Both the position numbers and the translations under genes were made by a program. Positions 53,560-62,281 of a DNA stretch of 64,000 nucleotides are shown in pieces; the first letter of the stretch is position 1, and each line of letters starts with the position of its first letter. Source of the DNA: Amorphophallus konjac (taxonomy: Eukaryota > Streptophyta > Magnoliopsida > Alismatales > Araceae); the NCBI GenBank assembly GCA_022559845.1, contig CM040118.1, positions 442,988,053 to 443,052,052 of the forward strand, read 5' to 3'. Under the pieces are notes generated by a model. The model saw nothing but the letters and a program-made list of their open reading frames with translations. It was not told the origin of the DNA and made no database searches.

Positions 53560-54500
53560 TGGCAGCTGACAGCTTGCTATGCAAGAGAAGGTGAGTGGTT
53601 GACTCAATCTGAGCATTTGGACATCATAAGTATTTAGAACACAAAGATATTCCACTCTGCTGGACTCTTCTATCAGTGGGTAAAATTCTATGGATGAGCT
53701 TCCACAGGAATAGAGAAACTTTGGGGGGAATGAAGGTAGACCAAATGAGAGAGTATGGAAAGGATTGATCAGCTACAGTCAAGTGCTTCATCCATGAGCT
53801 GATAGTAAAATCTCTTGTTGCAGTGAGAGACCATACCCTTGTATCATTGGGCAAAGGATCTTTGTTGATATAAAATGTGGCTGCCCGAGCAATGTTTTGT
53901 GGAAGAACATGCCGAATAACATTCCAATTTGGATTGAGAGTATTACTCAAATCTTGAATGGTGATATTTTTGTCCTCGATGAGCCTCCATTGACTGGGTA
54001 AAATAAGGTCACTGAGGGGTTTATCACCAAGCCATGTATCTTTCCAGAATGAAAATAGCCTAGGGGCTTTGAAGAATCTGTTGTGTTTTAGAATTTGGTC
54101 CTTAGCAGCTAGCCAATCCATTCTCGGAGCATGTATCTTAAGGATTTAAGTTTAAGACAAAAAGTAGTGATAGCAGATGAAGCAATAGGGATGGTTCTCC
54201 AATATTGATCAACAACCTTAAGAAAAAGCTCATGGCTAGTCCACATTTGCTGAAAGTAAAATTTACTCTTAAATTTGTTGGGAAACATCAATTTAATAAG
54301 TAGAGGCGCGTGATCTGAGGCCTCTCTAGATAAGTGTTGCACCGTGATTGGGTACAAATTCAGCTAATTAGTATAAATGAGAACCCTATCTAATGTAGCC
54401 CAAATCCCCTTCTTGCCTTGTTGATTATTGTGCCATGTATACTTAGAACCCACATAACTAGCATCATATAACATTATTGTGCCATGCTCCAAAGATTCCA
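53560..54500 (-). mobile_element. L1-type LINE fragment (endonuclease end joined to zf-RVT)
   Basis: From the right on the - strand: endonuclease C-terminal sequence (KYTWHNNQQGKKGIWATLD, then SREASDHAPLLIKL), a helical linker, then directly a zf-RVT region (FSFWKDTWLGDKPLSDLILP, TFIPPKVSLFLWKLIHRILP). The whole reverse transcriptase between these parts is missing, so the piece is internally deleted. One stop lies near 54,365. A LINE protein would nick DNA and prime reverse transcription; this fragment cannot. Confidence 0.82.
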
Positions 54501-54896
54501 AACTGAATGCACGAATTGCAACCATAAAGGTAGGTTTAGTTCTGAAAATGGGAAAACTGGGAACTCAAGTTCAGACAGTGTAAACGTCATCTCACGTGCA
54601 TGAATTCAAGAATTTCATTCTACATGCCTGAGTTCAAGCATACTTTGCCATGAATAAGCCCAAAGGGGTTTCGTTCTGCATACAAGAAATTAGAAATGCA
54701 AACTTAGTGCATGAACTTAGAGGTCCCATTGGCGTATGGCTAAGTTCGGAGAAGGTTCCCATATACATAAATATAGAAATTTGTTTCTGAATGCATCTAC
54801 TTGTAAATAAAGGAATAATTTTTTTAAAAAAAAATTAGTGCGCCCACAACAATAGTCGACTTATAGCAATAGGTAAATACTCAAAAAATTCTGCTT
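54501..54896. other. AT-rich spacer
   Basis: No coding signal. Its end (54,862-54,898, TATAGCAATAGGTAAATAC) resembles 56,850-56,885 (TATAGCAATAAGTAAATAC), so a short sequence is duplicated about 2 kb apart. Confidence 0.5.
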
Positions 54897-55100
54897 GTGA
54901 TTTCCGTCGGAATATCCGTCTGCATTTCAGACGGATTATGTCGATCAGAATATCCGTCTGAAATTCCAACGTTATTTACAACGAACAATATATCATCTGC
55001 ATTTAGTCTTAAATACAGACGACATATCATAGATGGTCAGAATTACCGTATGAAATTTGTAACGGAAGAATTTCTGTCTCAAATCCGTGGGAAAAAATTT
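54897..55100 (+). repeat. Second subterminal-type repeat cluster
   Basis: Copies of ATCCGTCTG and CAGACGGAT resembling those at 52.0-52.3 kb. No CACTA terminus is seen at its start. Confidence 0.8.
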
Positions 55101-55189
55101 CTTTTCCCTAATACACGCACGACCCTCTCACCGTTCCTTTGCGTCTGGGAGACCGTCACCCACCCTAGCTAGCTCCCGCCTCCGGGAGG

Positions 55190-55420
55190 CCAACAGGGAG
55201 GGGGTCGCTGGGGGGTGGGAGGTGCACTGGGTGGGGGGGAGGGGCTAGCAATAGGGGGATTTCGGTGGGTGGGGGGGAGGGGGAGGAGCAGCAAGAGGTG
55301 GTCGCTGGGGGGAGGGGGGTGCGGTGGGTGGTGGGGAGGGGAGAGGGGGAGGTGCCAGCAGGAGGGGGGGTTCGGTGGGGGGGAGGGGCCAGTAGGAGGT
55401 CTAGGAGGGGGTCATGACTC
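55190..55420 (+). repeat. Second G-rich tract
   Basis: GGGTGGGGGGGAGGGG-type sequence on the + strand, like 52,740-53,480. Confidence 0.8.
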
Positions 55421-55480
55421 GCGACGAGTAGAACACTACAACAATATCATGACCCTATCTAACCCTTGTGAGGTATATGC

Positions 55481-56400
55481 TTACTCACCATCCCGGGTAA
55501 ACGAAGTGTCACTAACAGTGCAAAAAAAGCCAGACAGGAAGTAGCACACAAAAGTGTAATCAGCGGGATTTAGATTAGAGATAGCGGCGATCAAAGACCA
55601 AGATGATCTAGCAAGGTCACTAGAAAGGAACAAATGGTCCTTTGTTTCAGCATGGGGCATTCGATAGTAGAGACACATAGAGCATATGCAAACACCGCAC
55701 CTGATCTGATTATCAGTTGGCACCGCCGAATGGTAGACCCTCCATAAGAAGAGAGAAGTATTTGATGGAATAAAGGAATCCCATATCTTCAAGGAAAAAG
55801 AACACATGGATGCTGAACCAAGAGTCCTATGAAAGGAGGCAACAGAAAATAAACCGATGCTATTGGGGCACAAAAATCTCTGATCCAGCCAGTCATTAAT
55901 TAATATGGAGAACACATTTGTAAACGAAACCTGTTATGTCTATAATTCTTCTGATAACAACAAGAGAAGCTTTATGGGAAACTATAAAGCTGCTTTTATT
56001 GCTGTTAACTTTCTGATCAGGAGAATCCTCATAGTCTTTTATGAAAGCCAACAGACATCTGACGTTCTTGGATGAACCATTAGAAAACACCAATGTGTCA
56101 TCGGCATACAGTAAGTGAGATATTTGCATACTACCACGAGACACATGAAAGTGTTAAACCTTCCCACTGCTAAAAAGGCTAGTAATGCCTGTGCCTAAAG
56201 CTTCTTCAGTAATGATAAACAAAGCTGGGGCCAAGGGGTCACCCTATCGGACACCCCTTGTGGATTTAAAATAAGCAGTTGTTCTTCAGCAGAGACTCCT
56301 TATCACACCAATCTCCATTGTCAGTTTTGATTTTGTCAATGGTCATTCTAGCTCTCCTTTGTTTCACTTGAAGATGATAGAACTTTGTGTTTCGGTACTT
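55481..56400 (-). mobile_element. L1-type LINE fragment (RT C-terminal half and zf-RVT)
   Basis: On the - strand the right part encodes the RT motif GDPLAPALFII with nearby stops (about 56,240). 56,144-55,896 has QISHLLYADDTLVF, the catalytic YADD. 55,915-55,481 has a zf-RVT region (FIPSNTSLFLWRVYHSAVPT). Endonuclease is absent. It belongs to a different L1 subfamily from the piece at 53.6-54.5 kb. Inactive. Confidence 0.85.
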
Positions 56401-57115
56401 GGGAGAGCAACGAAGACCTGGAAATCAGTCATGGAATTGATATAGCCCATAGTGCCCCCCTTCTTCTCCTCGGGAGATAAAACAAGATTAAAGTCACCCC
56501 CCTTCTTCTGGTCAACTAGATATCCTAGTAATCAAACACTTTGTAAATTACTTAGGAGACTTTATACATCCTAACTTTGACATATTTGTCTAAGTTGCAC
56601 ACACAAGATTAGATTGTTATTTTTTTAGTCATAATTAGACATCATCCAAATACTGAACACAACACATTGGTCTAGTTCTAAACAGCCCCCCTCCCCCTCC
56701 CCTGGGGCTTGTTCTTTATAAGAGAACCCACCCACCCTATTGAACCTTGTCTTATGATGATAAGAAGATATAGAGAAATGGAATGACCACATATCTTAAG
56801 TAGTACATATATACAAAGATGTGGATAAATGTAAAGAAATCAGAATTCTCTATAGCAATAAGTAAATACCCAAAAATTTCGTTTTGTGCTTTAAAATTAT
56901 GTGAAATTTAATTGCATGTAAATATATTTTTAAATCTGATTGTAATAGAAATTTGATGTTAATTTGACTAGAAATGTAGATTGTTTAGCTTCGTTGTTCT
57001 TCATTTGAAAAATTTTGTAATTTGGGTGTTATTTAATTTGATATGTGCATAATGATTATTGCGTTGTTATTTAATTTTATGTTATATAAATACATGGGGT
57101 ATTCTCTGTGAGTTG
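56401..57115. other. Leader region of the CACTA transposase, no gene seen
   Basis: AT-rich with a C-rich patch at 56,685-56,705. No protein domain is visible. Probably promoter, 5' UTR or intron of the transposase gene. Confidence 0.4.
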
Positions 57116-57266
57116 AGGTGCGTGGGTGCGACCTAACATTACACGCACCTCAGGAGAGCGCGTTAAAACCGTGTCAATGTGCCTTCCCGTTCAAGACTTT
57201 GGGATTGATGTGTATGTTCTCATTTGTTTATGAGAATATATATATCTACCTCAAAGTCTTGAATTG
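57116..57266. repeat. Two short perfect or near-perfect stem-loops
   Basis: AGGTGCGTG (57,116-57,124) pairs with CACGCACCT (57,142-57,150). TTCAAGACTTTG near 57,191 pairs with CAAAGTCTTGAA near 57,252, and TTCTCAT/ATGAGAA forms an inner stem, giving a two-part hairpin. Confidence 0.75.
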
Positions 57267-57283
57267 TCCCGTTTGGACAGTCT

Positions 57284-57550
57284 GTGAATGTTTGATCGCA
57301 CTTAGGCAGTCATTTACTATATATGTTTGTATGGTTTGTTGAGAATTTCGGTTGCGTCTCCTCACTCTTCTCTGATATACCATTATTGATTTTGAGTGTT
57401 TTCTTAACCACTTACTTGTAAGTGTTTAAGAAAATTTCAAAATCAATAAATATATTTGGTATATCGGAGAAGTGTGGGGAGATGATGCCGAAATTTTTAG
57501 CAAATCGTGCAGCACATATAGTAAGTGATTGTGCGATCAAACCTTCATGG
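57284..57550. repeat. ~267-bp near-perfect palindrome upstream of tnp2
   Basis: The left arm (TGTTTGATCGCAC... at 57,289) and the right arm (ending GTGCGATCAAAC at 57,542) are reverse complements over ~130 bp with scattered mismatches and one bulge. The apex is CACTTAC-TT-GTAAGTG (57,409-57,424), so there is almost no loop. Matched blocks include TGATATACCA/TGGTATATCG and TTATTGATTTTGA/TCAAAATCAATAA. Confidence 0.88.
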
Positions 57551-57699
57551 ATGGGTTAAAAAGTGATAATCTAATCAATATTCCTCTTCCAACTGCAAAT
57601 GGTCTATGATGAACGATGTGAGGAAAGGGTCGGGTGTAATATTATGAGTAATGATTTGAAAGTTAGGATGTGTATTATCATTTATTGGGTGCAGGCAAA

Positions 57700-60600
57700 A
57701 TGTCGACAGATCGTTCATGGATGTATCGTAGAATAGTTGACCGGGTGGTGTCAGATGACTTTAAGCTTAGGGTTGAGAGTTTCATTCAATTTGCATTGGG
57801 GAATCCAAATGCAGCAATAGATCGCGACGGTCACATTCGATGCCCTTGTTCAAGTTCTAGAAACTTGAGGTGGTGTTCAACATGGGATGTGCAACATCAT
57901 TTGTACACGAAAGGGTTCGTGGATGATTATACGAATTTGACGTGTCATGGTGAGCAATTCTTGAGGTATGAGCCCGACAATATTGTAGGCACAAGTGGGT
58001 ACGTGGATATGGTTGTAGATGCTGCTGGTCCTAGTTTTAATATTCACGATGAAGCGCCGAATAAGACAGCCGGAAGATTTTATGAACTACTTAGGGATGT
58101 TGATGAGCCGCTGTGGGATGGTTGTGAAAATCACGCTCGATTGTCTGCAGTGTCACAGTTGTTGAACTTGAAATCTGAATTTCACATCAGTGAGACTTGT
58201 TTTGACCGTCTCCTCCTCTTGATCAAGAGTATGTTACCTCGAGATGAGAAGTTGCCAGAAACTTTTTACCGTGCAAAAAAGATGGTCAATGACTTAGGAC
58301 TTGGATATTTGAAAATAGATGCATGTCCGAATCATTGTATGTTATATTACAAAGATGATGCAGATAAGATATCATGTTCCATTTGTGGCCATGACAGATT
58401 CAAACCTAAGGGGGGGTCAATTCAAAGGCAAAAGATGTACCTTACAAGGCGTTGCGATACTTCCTTCTTGTGCCTAGGCTGCAGCGACTGTATATGTCCT
58501 CAAAGACGGCTCGGCATATGACATGGCACACCGAAAGAGTACGTCGTGCCGATGATATAATCAGTCATCCTGCCGATGGTGAAGCTTGGACTCACTTTAG
58601 TCGTACTCATCTTGCCTTTTCAAGGGAGTCACGTAATGTTCGATTGGGTTTATGCACAGATGGCTTTAATCCATTCGGTGGTTCAGTGGCAGCTTATTCT
58701 TGTTGGCCAGTGTTCATGACACCGTACAACCTTCCGCCGCACATGTGCATGAAGCGAGAAAATCTATTTTTGTCCCTAGTAATTCCTGGTCCAAAAAGTC
58801 CCAGAAAAAATTTGGACATATATCTCAGGCCGTTGATTGATGAGCTCAAATTTGTATGGACTGATGGAGTTGTTACTTATGATGCATATAGGAAGAAAAA
58901 TTTTATTATGAAGGCTGCACTGATGTGGATAATAAGTGACTTCCCTGCATATGGAATGCTATCTGGTTGGAGCACACATGGGAGGCTAGCATGTCCTTAC
59001 TGTATGGAAGATACCAAATCATTTGTATTGAAACATGGGGGAAAAGCTGCTGGTTTGATTGCCATCGGCGGTTGCTACCAAGTGACCATCCTTTTCGAAG
59101 GCAAAAAGACTCGTTTAAAAAAATACTGTTGAAATGGATGAAGCTGACTTGCAACGGGTGTCGGGTCTACATATGGCGTCACGGGTGCACAATTTACCAG
59201 ATGTAGTTCAATTGTCTGGTAGCACACGGTAACTCCCTAATTTTGGAAAGGATCACAACTGGGTCAAGAAAAGTATTTTTTAGGAATTACCTTATTGGTC
59301 AACTCTTCTTGTATGACACAATCTGGATGTCATGCATACCGAGAAGAATTTTTTTGATAATGTGTTCAATACGATCATGAATGTTAAAGGGAAAACAAAG
59401 GACAACGCCAAAGCACGTATGGATTTAAAGATGCTTTGTAGACGTCCAGAACTGGAACTACAAAGTGTCAATGGCAAAACTGTGCAGCCTAAAGTAACTT
59501 ATGTGCTTCATGATACACAGATCAAGGAAGTATGCCAGTGGTTGAAACAGCTGAGATTCCCAGATGAATATGCATCCAACATAGCCCGTTGTGTGAATGT
59601 TAATGAGGGGAAAATATATGGTATGAAAAGTCACGACTGTCATGTGTTCATGGAGAGGCTACTGCCCATTGCATTTCGTGATTTGTTGCCAAAGCAGATA
59701 TGGGGAGCACTAGCTGAGATGAGTCAATTTTTCAAGATTTTATGTGCATCTGAACTCAGACTTCGGGATGTACAAACTATCGAACAAGAAGTTGTCACAA
59801 CCATTTGCAAGCAGGAGAAGATATTTCCTCTGGCATTCTTTGATTCGATGGAGCACCTGGTCGTTCATTTGCCATATGAGGCTATCGTCGGAGGTCCAGT
59901 ACAATTTTGATGGATGTATCCATTTGAGAGGTATGTGACAATTTTTGTTTACTTATAAGTCGTCCATAGCCGCTACATATTGTTGCCATCTGACTTGTTG
60001 TTGTAGGTGCATGCATGAATTAAAAATGAAAGTTCGCAACAAGGCACAGGTGGAGGGTTCGATTGCTGAGGCATACATTCTTGATGAAATTTCGAACTTC
60101 TGTTCTATGTACTTTGAGCCAGAGATTCAAACTCGTCGTACTTGACCTCCACGTAATGATGATGGGGGAGTGGATGAATCGTCCGATCGGCTCTCCATAT
60201 TTAAACATCCTGGGCGTGCGTTCGGATGTTGCTTGACTCGCATGCTCGAAGATAGAGAGTTACACGCCGTTGAGATATATATTCTTTTGAATTGCCTTGA
60301 GATTGAACCTTATGTTGAGTAAAATCTTAATTCACATTTCCAGCAACTCCATAAGTCTATACATCCTCAAAGTCTATACAACATTGACTTCACAAAGTCT
60401 ATACATTGGCTTCCTCAAAGTCTATATATTGGCTTCCTCAAAGTCTATACATCCTCAAAGTCTATACATTGGCTTCCTCAAAGTCTATACATTCACTTCC
60501 TCAATGTCTATACATTGGCTTCCTCAAAGTCTATACATTCACTTCCTCAAAGTCTATACATTGGCTTCCTCAAAGTCTATACAACATTGACTTCACAAAG

Positions 60601-62156
60601 TCTATACATTGGCTTCCTCAAAGTCTATACATCCTCAATGTCTATACATTGGCTTCCTCAAAGTCTATACATTCACTTCCTCAAAGTCTATACATTGGCT
60701 TCCTCAAAGTCTATACAACATTGACTTCACAAAGTCTATACATTGGCTTCCTCAAAGTCTATACATCCTCAAAGTCTATACATTGGCTTCCTCAAAGTCT
60801 ATACATTGGCTTCCTCAAAGTCTATACAACATTGACTTCACAAAGTCTATACATTGGCTTCCTCAAAGTCTATACATCCTCAAAGTCTATACATTGGCTT
60901 CCTCAAAGTCTATACATTCACTTCCTCAAAGTCTATACATTGGCTTCCTCAAAGTCTATACAACATTGACTTCACAAAGTCTATACATTGGCTTCCTCAA
61001 AGTCTATACATCCTCAAAGTCTATACATTGGCTTCCTGAAAGTCTATACATTCACTTCCTCAAAGTCTATACATTGGCTTCCTCAAAGTCTATACATTGG
61101 CTTTCTCAAAGTCTATACATTGGCTTCCTCAAAGTCTATACAACATTGACTTCACAAAGTCTATACATTGGCTTTATCAAAATTTTTTAATCATTTTTTT
61201 TACGGGGTGCTACATTTATATTGCAGATAATATGATTCAGGATTAGCTGAAAAATGTCCAAATATCCAGGATGTGGAGATTAAAAAAGAACGTGAGAAGT
61301 TTTTTTCCAAATGGCTAAGAAACCGAGTTAGTGTGAACTCTGAATATATATGTTTGTATTTACGTATGTTGAGGTAATTGTTATTGTTTTAACTACTCTA
61401 ATTTGAATATAGGTTGAACAAGATCTCATTACTGATCAAAGAGTACAACAGATAAGTTATGGCCCCTCGAACCAGACACGTGCCTATCCGGGATATATTG
61501 TGAATGGATACAAATTTCATACAAGGGATTATGGGCGAAATAAGTCTACGATGAACAGCGGCGTATATGTGAAGGGAAGTTTATACAATGAAATGGAATT
61601 GGACTACTATGGTATTCTTGAAGAAGTCTTAGAACTTCAGTATTTGGGACAAGACAATCATGTATACATATTTAAGTGTCAATGGTTTGATCCTAATTCT
61701 GTTGTACATGACACAAATTATGGGATTGTCAATGTCAAGCATAGGTTTAAACTTAAGACCTATGAACCGTTCATTTTAGCCGCACAAGCCCAGCAAGTGT
61801 ACTATTCAAGCTATCCATCATCCAAGAATAGAGATTGGTGGGCAGTTTGCAGGGTTAATTCAAAACTCTTTCCCACTTATGAGTTAACTATGAGTGGAGA
61901 GGTCTCAAAGGTTGCTCGTGCTGAATATTATCAATCAGACGAAGTTGGCGTTGTCGGTTCCTCTAGGTTTGATATGGACGAATCTGATGAGCCACTGTCA
62001 TTACATACGCGAGATGGAGTGGAAGAAGTCGATCCGACGGAGCTAAATGTTGATGTTAGAGGGGAGGAAGAATCAGATGAAGACGAAGATTTTGAATCTC
62101 ATGAGACTACTATGGATGACGAAGATGATGAAGTTGAGCTAGATATATCAACATGA
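57700..62156 (+). pseudogene. CACTA transposase (tnp2 type), broken
   Basis: ATG at 57,700. Domains in order: transposase-associated domain (residues ~5-80; WMYRRIVDRV, RCPCSSSRN); tnp2 transposase (LLLLIKSMLP, CPNHCMLYYKD, LGLCTDGFNPFGG, WPVFMTPYNLPPHMCM); DUF4218-type region (PLAFFDSMEHLVVHLPYEA, then HELKMKVRNKAQVEGSIAEA after an intron at 59,931-60,006); DUF4216-type region in the last exon, 61,413-62,156 (NSGVYVKG, LQYLGQDNHVYIFKCQWFD), ending in an acidic tail. Frame changes occur near 58,411 (a G run), 59,045 and 59,115. Stops include TGA at 59,908 and 60,143. A 908-nt intron (60,319-61,226) holds a minisatellite. The protein would bind and cut the element ends; this copy cannot make it whole. 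Confidence 0.88.
60346..61180 (+). repeat. Minisatellite, CAAAGTCTATACATTGGCTTCCT family, in tnp2 intron
   Basis: About 37 units of 17-25 bp. The commonest is CAAAGTCTATACATTGGCTTCCT (23 bp), with variants ending CATTCACTTCCT, CATCCT or CAACATTGACTTCA. The last variant recurs at 60,382, 60,584, 60,717, 60,829, 60,962 and 61,142, so a higher-order unit of about 112-200 bp exists. All three frames are open because the unit lacks stops. Confidence 0.95.
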
Positions 62157-62281
62157 GGGAGGCATGTTTTGATAATTTAGTAAGAAGATTCTTACTTTTA
62201 AGCATAATTTTAAATAACATTTGTCTAGCCTTATATAATTGTGGATTAATATGTATTAATTATTTTGTTATTAATAAGGAA

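Noticed and set aside
55434..55446. CACTACAACAA as a further CACTA terminus
   Set aside because: The word is short, no matching opposite end or target duplication was found, and it lies within DNA of mixed origin.
60346..61180. CRISPR-like regular repeats
   Set aside because: Units are adjacent or separated by degenerate versions of the same unit, without unique spacers, and the context is a plant transposon intron. It is a minisatellite.
60406..61190. Long ORFs of up to 193 codons across the minisatellite
   Set aside because: All frames are open because the 17-25 bp units lack stop words; the products are frame-shifted versions of the same repeat.
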